From Larix kaempferi (lineage: Eukaryota > Streptophyta > Pinopsida > Pinales > Pinaceae), in the NCBI GenBank assembly GCA_027924585.1, contig BSBM01000877.1:2084501-2148500 (forward strand): a DNA stretch of 64,000 bases. The letters run 5' to 3'. The notes below the pieces were generated by a model. That model was not told the origin of the DNA. It was given only the letters and a program-made list of their open reading frames with translations, and searched no databases. A program made the position numbers and the translations under genes. Of this stretch, positions 46,934 through 57,325 are shown one piece after another (position 1 is the stretch's first letter; each line of letters begins with the position of its first letter).

Positions 46934-47270
46934 CACTAGTACAAAATGAGAAATTAATGACTAAAATTCGACTATAAATTACTATTTTTGAGTTGGTGAC
47001 TAGTAGTATCCGATTTCCACTATCTTATCTCTAGTCGTATTTCACTAGTCATTAATTGGTTGACTTATTAGTCATTGATACTCACTGATTTAGTCACTGA
47101 TTGTCACAATTAATGACCAAATATATGACTAAATAAACTATTAGATGATAACATGTTAATGAATAAGCTAAATATGACTAAACGTTAGTCGTGCTATAAG
47201 ATACTGGAAATTAGCTACTAATAGCCGTATATATGCGAATTTAGTCATTTTCTTAGTCACTAATTTATGA
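46934..47270. mobile_element. CACTA-like MITE with TTAGTCA subterminal motifs
   Basis: The left end begins CACTAGTACAAAAT, as CACTA elements do. The sequence is an imperfect inverted repeat: TAGTATCCGATTTCCACTAT near 47005 pairs with ATAAGATACTGGAAATTAG near 47195. Many copies of TTAGTCA or its complement fill both arms. The right end does not show the complementary CACTA terminus, so it is degenerate or truncated. There is no coding capacity. Confidence 0.5.
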
Positions 47271-47271
47271 T

Positions 47272-47345
47272 AGGGTATGGAGGAATCGAACCACCAATCT
47301 CCTGCCTATAATTAGGCAGGTGCTCTACCATTGATCTAGCACCCT
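47272..47345 (-). tRNA. tRNA-like sequence (probable pseudogene)
   Basis: The 74-nt minus-strand sequence folds roughly as a tRNA. It has a 7-base acceptor stem with six pairs (AGGGTGC with ATACCCT), an A-box-like TAGATCAATGG, and a perfect B-box GGTTCGATTCC with a TTCGATT loop. The anticodon arm is abnormal: CCTGC pairs with GCAGG around a 10-base loop, and the T-stem has a mismatch. No anticodon can be assigned. It may be a dead tRNA or the head of a SINE. Confidence 0.45.
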
Positions 47346-48177
47346 TTAAGAAGTTGTTATTGCTTGACAATGATGATATTCAAACAAATTTTGCATGGGA
47401 ACAAAATGAATATCAAACATATTCAAGAATAATGCTTCAAGTACTAAAAGAATATCGATCTACAACATTATCTTCCTAAGAAGAATAATGCAAAGAATAT
47501 CCATAACATTATTAGATGAACCAAGACTACATTCTGACCAACAAGAAGAATACATACAAGATGATATGAGGAAAAGGTGCTTATAATGAGACTCCATGAA
47601 TTTTCTTACTAAAATAAACAACACGGTAAACATTTTCAATCTTGTCCAATTATAAATTCAATAATCAAACTTAATGTAGGAAGATTTAGTTTGAGAATAT
47701 TCCATGCATAGACACCTGTGAGAGATTAAATCTTGGCATGTACCTGTAGAGTATATATCTTTAATGGAGAAATTATCCTAAAACAAAAACTTAAATCCGT
47801 TTGCTCTGCATCCACCTTTATGGTAGATGTAAGAAGATTCATGGTATGATGTGTCACAGACTTCTCATCCTGGGGTGTCCCATGGTGAGAAGAAAGTAAC
47901 CGTCCAAGCAAACCAATGACATGCTCAGATGAATGGGAAGCTTTCTGAATTTCCAGCTGATTTGCATCTCCCTGACAAATAATTAACACAAAGAACTTGC
48001 ATTATGAATGCTTGCTATGCTAGAGAATTTTTTTTTGAAATTATTAAAGCAGATTGGGAAACTTTCATGAGCATATACTCCCTCTTGACAACAACAATGA
48101 TGACCTACCACTAGCTTTCCCCATTGTGTTGGCTTGGTTTTGCAACCAAGCTTTGTGCAATGGGCACCTATCAACAA
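47346..48177. other. Unidentified region next to gypsy LTR, with an exon-like segment
   Basis: On the minus strand, 47970-47726 is open after a TTTGTCAG acceptor-like site and reads as ordinary protein (for example GLLGRLLSSHHGTPQDEKS), but I cannot assign it. Nothing else is seen. Confidence 0.25.
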
Positions 48178-48821
48178 TGTGATAGCAGTTTCAATATTGA
48201 AAGCAAAAACGATTATGAATTAAATCTAAATCTAAACTAACATGTGCATACAACAAATAAATTTAAAAACGATTCATGGAAAGAACAAGAAATAAAAGAA
48301 TGGATGTTTTGTATTAAGATACCTCAAATGGTGAGGATTTGTGTTGAGCAACTCCAAGGGTGAGTAGCTCCAAGCTCCAATGGTCTCTTCTCCAAGATGC
48401 TGAAAATGGCCAAAAGTCTCATGAGAGATTTTGACAACGTGAGGATAGGTTGATGGATGGATGGAAAGTGAGGAGCCCCTACCACCTTTTTATAGTTTTT
48501 GGTGGTGGGGAATACCATTATGGTTTTGAGGAAACCAATGGTATTGACCAACATGATTTAGGTACATTTTTCCCTTCTTTTTCCTTTTTTGAATATTTTG
48601 AATATTTTTATTCCCTTTTTAATATTTTTGGGAATTATGGACCCTTTTTTAGGGTTTTTTATGCTTTTTGAGGAAAAATATTCATTTTGAGGGGAAAAAG
48701 GGGTGTATTATGGTCTTTTGGTGACCTTTTGATGGCTTTAGAGGCTCAAATGGTGGAAAAGTGGACAAATGGGTCATGTGAATAAGGAAATGAGCTAGTG
48801 AGCACTTTTTGGGTGTTAACA
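48178..48821 (-). repeat. Gypsy 3' LTR (3' boundary uncertain)
   Basis: The minus strand begins TGTTAACACCC directly after a purine tract and contains TATAAAAAGG at 48485-48494. The far end is placed at 48178, where ATCACA ends in CA, but no second LTR is in the window to confirm it. The boundary could lie anywhere between about 47.9 and 48.3 kb. Confidence 0.6.
48485..48494 (-). promoter_or_regulatory. TATA box of gypsy LTR
   Basis: The minus strand reads TATAAAAAGG, about 330 bases into the LTR. Confidence 0.6.
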
Positions 48822-48832
48822 GATTGCCCCTT
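48822..48832 (-). other. Gypsy polypurine tract
   Basis: The minus strand reads AAGGGGCAATC immediately before TGTTAACACC. A G-run followed by CAAT before the LTR is common in plant gypsy elements. Confidence 0.7.
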
Positions 48833-50600
48833 GATGTGTGAGGGCAGGAGCTCATCGTATGGCCGATAGATATCATAGTTCTTTTGTCTTTTTCCTGGGG
48901 TTTGGGGAAGAGAAGAGACCGGTTGGAGACTGGATCCACAACTCTTGGAAGATGCAAAAAGAAAAAATATTACATGGCCTCAATATGAATGAGGAATAAT
49001 CTCTGATAATGGACGAGGCAGGCATACCCATGCTCATATCAAGACATATACATAACAATTAGTCCCAAGAAGGGGGACCTGAATAATACATAAAAAATCT
49101 GCTGGTACATCATAATGGTCCAAAGGGGACACTATTTTGGGATGTACTCATGATCATAACATGACTGATCTTAATAATTGATACACTGGAATAAAGTGAC
49201 AACCGTTCTGAACAAGGTCTTAGAAGGGTTGATGAACTACTGAATCTGAAGGTGTCCAACATCTATAGGGACTCAATGACTCTGAGTGAACTCTGAGGAG
49301 TATATGTAACTGTATACTCAAGGGAGTATAAAACTGGAGTACATCTGAATACTCTCGCCATGCGCAACCCAGATATCTATAGAAAAAATGTAACTGGTTG
49401 TTTCCATGAGTAGACTCTCAAATGTGGAAGATTCAGGTGGTATCCAGGGTCTTCAACAAATAACTGGAAGGACCAATACCCTGTGCGAGTCTCAACGATG
49501 CGATCAAGGTGTTGAAGTCAAGCATGTGAGAAACAACCATTTGGAGAGGCAATAAGGACTCTTCTCGAAATGATTCGTAGGCACTCATCATAAATGGTGA
49601 TGAGTCCAAGACACAGGGATCTCTAGGTCTATCCTCTGGAATAAATTTGGTTGTTGTCGACAGAGGGAGACCAACAACTAACAAGGCAATGATGTTTCTT
49701 TGATAAGAGCGCGAGGTGTAGAACTGAAGTGTGGTAGTACTGATGGTAGGACTGACATACTTGTGGGGATGGGAAGTAAGTGGGGTCATAGAGTGGGTGG
49801 ACTCAAACTTCCTTTGTTCAGAGCATGATGACATGGTTGAGCTGGCAGCGTAGGGAACTGACTTGTAGGTGTGGGGATCATAGCTTTTAGGGACTGAAGG
49901 GTATGTATTGACTCTAGGGGGATCAAGCTGATGGGTGCTGTCGAGGGATTCCCAAGGTGACATACTGCAGAATACTTTGAACAAAGGCGACCCAAATGGG
50001 GAAGCTGCCATATGAGTAGACGTGATCTGTTGTGGCGCCGAGAAGCACCATTGGGTCCTTCTTCATAGTTTTAATGAGCTCCAATAAGGGATAAAAGTGT
50101 GCTTTGAAATGGTACTGTCCTGTGAATTTTGTGAGCCCAGGACTGTTCGTGCTCATGGGTGCTTTCATTTTTAAGGAGTCTGAAAATGATAAGAAGACTC
50201 CGCAGTGGTTGTGAGTACCGTCCTGTGGGTTTTTACGAGCCCAGGATGGTGATTGCTCGACATCGCTTTCATGTTTAGAGAGTCTGAAAGTGGTAAGTGG
50301 ACTCCATTGGTGTTCTTTTTCGTAAGTTAGTCTCCAAGGCCCGAAAAATCATAAAATGATGCAAATGGAGAACTCTTCTAGCCAATGTGACTAGAGTTTT
50401 CATTTTTCGTAATTAGTCTACAAGGTCTGGAAAAGGGGTAAACTTATACCAGGTAGACGCCCTTTCAGATCTGTTTAGCGAGCATGAAAGGAAGCAAGGT
50501 TGCTCGGTGATCTTTTCATTGTTTTAGGAGTCAGAAAAGAGCTTAATAGAAACTCCCTAAGTGCCTTTTTTGTAAAAGGGATTGCTCGGCCCGAAAAAGG
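48833..50600. other. Gypsy 3' noncoding region
   Basis: This lies between the antisense gene's promoter side and the 3' LTR. It includes a 192-codon Ser/Thr/Pro-rich minus-strand ORF (49433-50011) with no recognised domain and, at 50090-50560, loosely repeated phrases such as GTCCTGTG-GTTTT-GAGCCCAGGA and GAGTCTGAAA. I do not count the ORF as a gene. Confidence 0.4.
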
Positions 50601-50629
50601 GGTAAAACTATACTGAACAAAAAGGTATG

Positions 50630-51065
50630 GATGAGAGCGAGAAAAGGTCTCAAGCATCGTCATGAGTGCGGAATACTAAATCCGGTGACATAAAGATTGT
50701 CAAAAACGGGCAACGGCCAATGTGGCATGCAAACCGAGGTGATGGGTGGCATTTTGAAAAAATGCCCGAAAACTATGGGGATGGGAGCGAGAAATGATCT
50801 AAAGCATCATCATGAGCGTGAAAAACTGAATCTGGCAATATAAGACTCGTTAAAAGCGGAAGACAGTCAATGTGGCATGCAAACCGAGGCAACAAGGGGG
50901 CATGTGAAAAAATGCCCACAAAATCTGGAGGTGAGAGCGAGAAATTATCTCAAGCGTCATCACGAGCGCGGAAAATGGAATCCGACGATATAAGACTCGT
51001 AAAAAATGAAGAACGACCGAAGTGGCATGCAAACCGAGGTGACGAGGGCATGAAAAAATGGTCAA
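50630..51065. repeat. Three tandem 150-bp units upstream of the antisense gene
   Basis: Units begin GAGCGAGAAA at about 50634, 50784 and 50935. Each contains a CGTCAT-AGCG phrase and TGTGGCATGCAAACCGAGG (third copy slightly changed). They end about 140 bases before the TATA box of the plant-mobile-domain gene, so they could act in its promoter. Confidence 0.8.
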
Positions 51066-51202
51066 AAAATGGACCTGGTGAAAACAAGAAAAGGAAAGGA
51101 CTATCATGAATTTCTCGCTGTGCTGATTCCAATGGTACCAACGGTTTGAGGAACGGACGTCGTATGATACCGCAATGGTTGTTTGAAAAATGGTCAAATC
51201 TC

Positions 51203-51212
51203 TATAAATAGG
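51203..51212 (+). promoter_or_regulatory. TATA box of antisense plant-mobile-domain gene
   Basis: TATAAATAGG on the + strand, opposite to the gypsy genes. It is followed about 115 bases later by a clear splice donor (TTCAG, then GTAACC). Confidence 0.65.
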
Positions 51213-51325
51213 GTGTGGGGCCCATATGACGTGTCATTGTTATGTGCGAGTTTGGTAGAGCAATCAGAGCTCTTTCTTGATTTCTGGGAGATTCGACCGT
51301 TGGTTTTCGATTCAACAAGTTTCAG

Positions 51326-51740
51326 GTAACCCTATTCGCCTTAGCCTTTTTAATTATGTCTTTTTTGTTTAGCGGTGGGCCCCCGAAGGCTGCAAAATTC
51401 CATGTTGGCCTTCCAACGTGGAATATCGCGGGTTTCGCGTCCTTTTCCGCGATGAACATCGCGGGTTTGGGGCCGATAGTTGCGATGTTCATCGCGGCTG
51501 TCGGGATGAAAGCCCCGATGTTCGTCGCGATTGCGGGGCTGAAAGTCGTGATGTTCATCGTGACTATGGGTTTGATAGTCGCGATGCTCATCACGACTGT
51601 GGGGTCAATACCCGCGATGCTCATTGCGGGTTCATGGATGAAAGCTGTGATGATCATCGTGGATTTTGATGGAAAAGCCGTGATGAAATTTTTTGAAAAA
51701 AATTTCTATGTCTAAAAAACTTTTCTTTGTTTTTTAGCAG
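51326..51740 (+). other. Predicted 5' intron with 42-bp GC-rich repeats
   Basis: The donor GTAACC at 51326 and the acceptor TTTTTTAGCAG ending at 51740 define a 415-base intron in the leader of the antisense gene. Inside, 51430-51665 is a tandem repeat of about 42 bases, with ATGTTCATCGCG and related forms recurring about six times. Since 42 is divisible by 3, several frames on both strands stay open, giving false ORFs. Confidence 0.55.
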
Positions 51741-51741
51741 G

Positions 51742-53112
51742 ATGTTGAGGAGACCACGGGTGTCATGGCGAGAGTGGGAGATGGAGGAGGACCTGATGAT
51801 TCGGATTCAGACCGATTAGGGGGTCTGACAGACTCTGGCTGTGAGCAGACTCCTGAAGTTCGCTTAGATTCCACCGATGCATTCAGTAGGACCACTGCTG
51901 AACAAATTGGTGGGTCTCTGGGTCCCTGCAGAGGGTGCATTCATTGTTGGGGGTGAGAGGTTAGAGATTACCCTCACCGATGTTTACTTTCTTACTGGGT
52001 TGCCTCTCTTAGGGGAGGTAGGGGATCTTCTGCTGAGGATTCCGACAGGTTTGGATATCGAGGATCTACTGGAGACATTCTGTGTTCCTGGGGATATCAT
52101 GCAGAACAACGCTTTGAGCCTGAGATCTTTGCGGGAGTGGGATATGCGGTTTGTTGGGGCTTGTGTTCTGTGGGTGTTGGGTGTTGCGGTGCCACATTGT
52201 TTGTCTGGGGGACAAACAATGATGGTGGATTCTGTGCTGAGGGGGACCTACTACGCATGGGGTCAGATGTTTTTGGATGGTGTCTGGAGAGATCTGGACA
52301 AGGCCAGCCGGGAGGGGGGAGAGTTCTGCTATGACTCCTTTCTATGTTGTTTCTTTTTTGAGCAGGTACTGACCTTGCGTCCATGGGTGCCGGTTCAAGA
52401 CGGGTTGGTGATTGAGCTGCACATGGTGCGGTGGGGGCAGATGATGCCCCGCGGTGGTGGTGGTATCCACGGGTTCTTTTCACAGGATATGTATGAGCAA
52501 TGGGAGCAGATCCCCTTGCTGATTGATGACTATCCATATGCCGGTATGGATTATCGAGGAGATCCGGAGATGCCTCAAGCCCAGGGACAGGCCTGGGGTT
52601 TAGATGGTTTGTTTTTGTGTTTTGTTCTCTACTATATCATGTGTTTTTTAGATGTTTTTGTTATGATTATAGTTAGAGATATTTATATGATGGTTCACTT
52701 GCGTGATTGTGCAGATGTTTGTCCTGTACCACCGGCTGACCATGTGGTTCGTAGGGGACGGGCGATGGTTGTCGTTCCACCTCCTCATGCTCGAGGAGTT
52801 GGGCCTCGCGGTCGAGGAGCTGGGCCTCGAGATGATGCCGTGAAGGGAGTACGAGAGACATTACACATGATCCTGGAAGGATTTCCAGAGGATGGGTGGA
52901 GGGATTTGGATCGGGACATCGTTGAGCGTTGTTTCGATGCGCCTCATGAGTGGCGCTCTATCCTGCTTAGAGAAACATTGGTGGTAGCTGACTAGAGGGA
53001 TGGGGATTGGCATGATCTGACAGGGCCTGTGGAGGGGAGGATTCGAGTGCGAGATGATCCAGCGGGGCCAGCGGAGGTGACGCCAGAGGAGCCCAGAGAC
53101 CATGATGATTAG
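51742..53112 (+). pseudogene. Plant mobile domain (PMD) gene carried antisense in gypsy element
   Basis: The frame at 51877-52995 encodes a PMD (aminotransferase-like plant mobile domain) protein. The core signature is WVPAEGAFIVGG, then LEITLTDVYFLTGLPLLGE, then a Trp-rich helical region to about residue 210. PMD occurs in MAIL/MAIN-type host proteins and in plant transposons; its biochemistry is unclear. The 5' exon begins after the acceptor at 51740. From the ATG at 51765 a different frame reads toward STDAFSRTTAEQIGG and meets the PMD frame near 51910, so a one-base shift is likely. A 110-base stretch ending TTGTGCAG at 52714 looks like an unspliced intron. The TAG at 52993-52995 is followed by 38 more open codons to 53112, so it may be a nonsense change. 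The gene converges with the second gypsy RNase H. Confidence 0.65.
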
Positions 53113-53245
53113 ATGATCTTGTATCTACCCGCAAATGCTGATGAGCATATGGGGAAATACCTTTTTGTACGGCTTATGTATTTTTGTATATTGGGTGCTG
53201 AGGGCACCTATGACATGTTGACTATATGATTATATATATATATAT

Positions 53246-53475
53246 ATGTTTTGGTATATAGTCGTGTATGCACATGGATGCATTTATTGTCTATTTGTTT
53301 TCCCATGGAAGCACATGTTATGCACGTGGATGCAACATTTCAATTTCCGTATATGCCCGTGGAGGCACATGTTATGCACGTGGATGCACCTTTTAATTTT
53401 GTATATGCCTGTGGAAGCACATGTTATGCACGTGGATGCACCTTTTGTTTTATGCCTGTGGAGGCACATTTTGTA
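53246..53475. repeat. Minisatellite with CACGTG boxes between the two convergent genes
   Basis: Four units of about 60 bases, with phrases CACATGTTATGCACGTGG and TATGCC-GTGGAGGCACAT. Each unit holds CACGTG, the G-box core. It lies between the PMD gene end and the RNase H gene end, so it may form both 3' regions. A TA microsatellite precedes it (53230-53247). Confidence 0.8.
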
Positions 53476-53479
53476 TTTA

Positions 53480-53908
53480 CTACATGGTTTGATTGGTGTG
53501 CCAATCAAGAATGTTGTTGGCCATATGGTCTGCTACACTATTGAGATTCCTTGGTACATGTGTGAATGAAATGGATTCAAACTGTCGAACAATTTGTTTA
53601 GTGCGCAGGAATTTTCTGAAAAGATAGGGATCGCGTACCTGGTAATCATTGTTGAGCTGGGAAACAAGGAGTTGTGAGTCCAAGAAAACGTTAAGGTGAC
53701 TTATGCTCATTTGGAGAGCAGTGGCCAGGAGACTGGTCACGACATCGTATTCAACTTGGTTGTTGGTGGAGGCACCTATGCACACTCTGTCGATGTGGAT
53801 CAACTCATGTGAAGGGGAATATATTGCCCAAGTTGCGGAGGCAAGATTGGGGGACCAACGGCTTGCACCATCAGCGAAACCAACATAGCAGAGTGGAACA
53901 GGATCCAT
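53480..53908 (-). CDS. Second, archaeal-type RNase H of the gypsy element
   Basis: Removes RNA from RNA-DNA hybrids during reverse transcription. The 142-codon frame is open. The four acidic positions expected of the family are present: Asp in GFADGAS, Glu in STNNQVEYD, Asp in FLDSQLLVSQ and Asp in NSVADHMAN. The TNN-x-x-EY and DSQL motifs identify the archaeal-like branch used by plant Tat-lineage gypsy elements. It lies after the integrase, with no protease-type linkage visible, so it may have been a separate ORF or spliced. The start Met is uncertain. It is the least damaged gene of the element. Confidence 0.8.
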   Translation of the reverse strand: MDPVPLCYVGFADGASRWSPNLASATWAIYSPSHELIHIDRVCIGASTNNQVEYDVVTSLLATALQMSISHLNVFLDSQLLVSQLNNDYQVRDPYLFRKFLRTKQIVRQFESISFTHVPRNLNSVADHMANNILDWHTNQTM

Positions 53909-54009
53909 CTATGGTCATGCAGAAAAAACAAATATTTAGATTTTTTGAATTTTTTGTGAAAAACAAAATAAGACTGTACAATAATGGATGGTGGTGTCCA
54001 TCAGATTTT

Positions 54010-55080
54010 CTATGGGTAAAATCGCTTGAGGTACAACCCATTGCATGGGTTGCGTAGGGGGTTGCCTTCTGAATCGGTCAGAATGTATGCCCCCTGTCCG
54101 AGGCAGGTGTGTATAATGTATGGGCCTTGCCACATGGACACAAACTTTCCTTTTCCGGTTTTTTCATGAGCTTGATCATAGGCGAGGACAAGGTCCCCTT
54201 CAGTAAAGGTTCTTGGGTGGACATGTTTGTCGTAACTCAGTTTCGATCGGTTCTTGGCTGCTTCCATGGTTTGGAGGGCTGTGCACCGATCTTCATTGGC
54301 TTGCTCTAGAAGTAGTAAGTGTTGCTCAATTGGGGAAGTGTCCGGTAGGAGTTCAACGGCCATATGTAGGGCTGGAATCTGGCACTCAATGGGGAGGACA
54401 GATTCAACACCGTGAACTAGATGGAAAGGGGTAAAACCGGTGGCGGTTTTGGTTGACGTGCGGTATGCCCATAGTGCCGGAAAGAGCATGTGATGCTAAT
54501 TTGATTTGTGTTTGTCAATAATACGTTGGAGGATGGTCTTCAAAATTTTGTTAATCACTTCGACTTGGACATTCCCTTGGGGGTAGTAGGCGGAGGAGAA
54601 ATGGTGTTCAAATTTCAGTAGGGTTGATAATTCTCTCCAAATGGCATCTTCAAAGTGAGAGCCGTGGTCTGAGACGAGTTGCTTTGGCACTCCAAAACAA
54701 GCGATAACATGGTTGAGGAAAAAGCGTGCTGCGGTGTCGGCTTTGCAATTGTAAGTTGGCATGGCTTCCGCCCATTTGGTGAAATAATATATGGCCACAA
54801 TGATGTGTTTATGACCGCCAGCTGACGTGGGATTACAATCTAAGAAGTCGATGGCCCATTTGCAGAATAGTCTGACAGTGATGACTGGATGAAGGGGGCG
54901 GGTGGGGTTCTTGCCTTGGGGGAAAAAAGTTGACAGTTTTGACAATGTTTGACTGTGGTGATGCAATCAGTAAATAATGAAGGCCAAAAGTAAACTGCAC
55001 AGATGATCTTTTGGGCGGTGGCTATGCCGGAGAAGTGGCCTCCGCAGGCACTGCTATGGTAGTCATTAAGGACTTGTTCT
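54010..55080 (-). pseudogene. Gypsy integrase, disabled
   Basis: The zinc-binding HHCC module is readable near 55070-54950 (HSSACGGHFSG, then CQNCQ). A frame change near 54950 leads to the catalytic core (54496-54966), with the first Asp in WAIDFLD, the second in VSDHGSHF and Glu in VEVINKILK. A TAG at 54494-54496, where relatives have Trp, separates the C-terminal domain (54010-54489), which includes ALWAYRT, GFTPFHLVHG and a final GLYLKRFYP. The DDE residues survive, but a frameshift and a stop break the protein. Confidence 0.85.
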
Positions 55081-55217
55081 ACCTCGTCATGAAATAGGCA
55101 ACATCGTAAGATGGTATCGACGCCGCGTCGATAAAGTACATCACCTAATAGGAGATATCGGGGGGCGTGGTGTCGTATACGATGGTGTCTGTCACGATTG
55201 ATGTTGGGTAGAAATTT

Positions 55218-55790
55218 TTATGTGCGGAGGTAGATTAAGATGTCGCCGTACCATGGGTCGTCGGAGGAAATGATGAAAATGTGGTCATCAATGAGGTCCA
55301 TTTGGATAGCGGGTGATGACGAAGAGGTTGGGAGATCTGTGATGAGTTGAGCGAGTGCTAGGGCCTTGGTGCTCTTTGGGGTTTTGAAAGTTAGGTCATA
55401 TTCTTGCAGGATAATCACCCATTTAGCTATGCGGCCTTGAAGGAGGCGACATGTCAAGAGGTAAACCATTGGATTGGAATTGGCTACAACCGTGGTGTGG
55501 CTGAGGAGAATGTAGTGTCGCATCTTTTGTACTAAAAAGACGATGGCGAGGGCCATCTTCTCTTCATGTGGGTAGCGGAGGGGTGGGCCTGACAAGGTCT
55601 GGCTCACATAGTAGATGACATGCTCTTGGTGAGCAGTATCTTCTTGGACAAGAACTCCAGATACGGCATATTCGGATGATGAAACATAGAGGGTGAAATA
55701 TTTTTTGAAATCTGGAGGAGAGATCAATGGGGCGTTCGTGAGTGCTTTCTTTAAGTCGGTGAAAGCTGATTCTGCTTGTTGGTCCCACAT
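55218..55790 (-). pseudogene. Gypsy-type RNase H, catalytic Asp lost
   Basis: Continues from RT after a TGA (55815-55817). The Ty3 RNase H framework is clear: WDQQAESAFTDLKKAL, FTLYVSSSEYAVSGVLVQED, PHEEKMALAIVF and RIAKWVIILQEYDL. In active enzymes the LYVD-S motif carries the first catalytic Asp; here the position is Ser. Loss of this RNase H in elements that gained a second one is known for the Tat lineage and agrees with the intact copy at 53480-53908. Confidence 0.85.
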
Positions 55791-55814
55791 GAAATGGGTA
55801 TGCAGACGTAGTAG

Positions 55815-57325
55815 TCAAAGGAAACCGTGGAATGTCGTGGCATAGTCAAGGACAAAGCGATGGAGGAATTTGGACCTCCCTTGAAGGCTTTGAAGTTGTC
55901 GTAATGTACGGGGTGACGATAAGTCTACAATGGCTTGGACTTTCAAGGGGTCTACAGTGATGCCTTTTTCTGAAATGACAAACCCCAGTAGGCGACTTGC
56001 TGTAATGCAAAAGACACACTTGAGTGGGTTCAAGCGGATGTTGTATTTTCGACAACACAAGAAACTTGTCGAAGGTCGTCTAAATGGTTAGATCGTTTCT
56101 TGGATCGAGCAGTGAGGTCGTCCAGATAAACTTTTATGATTCTGTGTAGATCGTGGAAGCAATAAGCCATGGAAAGTTGGAAAGTGGCTCCAGCATTCTT
56201 GAGACCGAAAGGCATGACGCGATAGGTGAAGGTGTCCCATGGGGTAGTGAAAGCTGTCTTGTATTGATCTTCTTTACGGATTTTGATTTGGTTATATCCG
56301 GAGAAACCGTCCATAAAAGAAAGGACCTCATGTCCTGCACATTCATCGATTAGTTGGTCAATAAAAGGTGTGGGGAAGTTGTCTTTGGGAAAAGCGAGGT
56401 TGAGGTCTCGGAAATCAGTACAAACGCGTATGGTGCCCACTTTTTTGTTTACTGGCACTGGGTTTGAAACCCAAGTGGTGTAGGCAATAGGATATATGAA
56501 TCCTGCTTTTTGGAGTTTCTCAATCTCAGCCTTAACGACTGGCAGTGTAGATGGGTGAATTGGGCATTGTTTCTTTCGGACAGGAGGCACATTGGGCCAA
56601 GTGTCAATGTGATGTTCCACAATGTTAGGATCGAGGTGAGGCATCTCGGTGTAAGACCAGGAAAAGACATCATGAAACTCTTGGAATAGTTTCTTATATG
56701 CCTGAGTCTCCGCTTGAGTGCATGATGCGCCTAGTGAGATGAGCTCAGGTTTTCCAGGTGTGGTGGAAATGTCAATTTGTATAATAGGGGAAATGTTGGA
56801 CATATTCCCCTCTTCGAAGGCATCTGGGGCTGGGATGGGGTCTTGGAACCAATCAACCTTAGTTGGTAGAAAATCTTTCGATTCGACTGATAGTTGGTTT
56901 TCTGCGGTGGATGTAGACACCTCAAGGAGGAAGTATGATCGATGATGCATATCGTCCCAAGGGTAGTCCGGTGCAGTGAGTGTTTCTAGAATTTTCTCAT
57001 CAGTATGAAAGTAATCAGACCATAAATCAACGGGTTCTGGTTTGTATGTGGTTGAAATCATATAGATGGTATTGACTTCTTCCGAAGAAGATGATTTTGG
57101 AGGGTAGATCTCCTTGATGAGGGGAGGAGATATCTCTAAGTTGGCATTGTTCATCTCGTATAAGGCTGCTCTATAATCTGGGAGATCAGGGAAATGGTGT
57201 GAATAATGGCCATAAATTCCACATATCGCACAAGGGTGGTTAGTGCGGGGTGTTTTGTCGCGAGGTTGAGGAGGTGGCTCAAGTCTTACCACTGGAACTC
57301 CGGTGTTGTCATCCAACATAATCAT
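55815..57325 (-). pseudogene. Gypsy reverse transcriptase with N-terminal linker
   Basis: From 57325 the frame contains a zinc-knuckle end (CAICGIYGHYSH), an acidic linker, SPIIQIDISTTPGKPELISL, then RT: SNPVPVNKKVGTIRVCTDFR, FIDQLIDECAGHEVLSFMDG and FSGYNQI. It continues with MPFGLKNAGATFQ and the catalytic VYLDDLTARS (YLDD intact). At about 56060 one base is missing and the thumb continues in another frame (NIRLNPLKCVF, GFVISEKGI) to a TGA at 55815. That TGA replaces a CGA-type Arg codon by comparison with the family. The palm active site is intact but the protein is broken. Confidence 0.88.

Noticed and set aside
49433-50011. 192-codon minus-strand ORF in the gypsy 3' region
   Set aside because: Ser/Thr/Pro-rich with no recognisable domain, and overlapped by other open frames; kept only as a note.
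50031-50040. TGGCGCCG resembling a gypsy tRNA-Asp primer site
   Set aside because: Only eight bases match, no LTR end precedes it, and it lies in the 3' noncoding part of the gypsy element on the wrong strand.
51356-51715. 119-codon + strand ORF of repeated hydrophobic units
   Set aside because: Comes from the 42-bp tandem repeat in the predicted intron; other frames and the opposite strand are equally open.
52097-52537. 146-codon minus-strand ORF
   Set aside because: It is the complement of the PMD coding frame and has no domain of its own.
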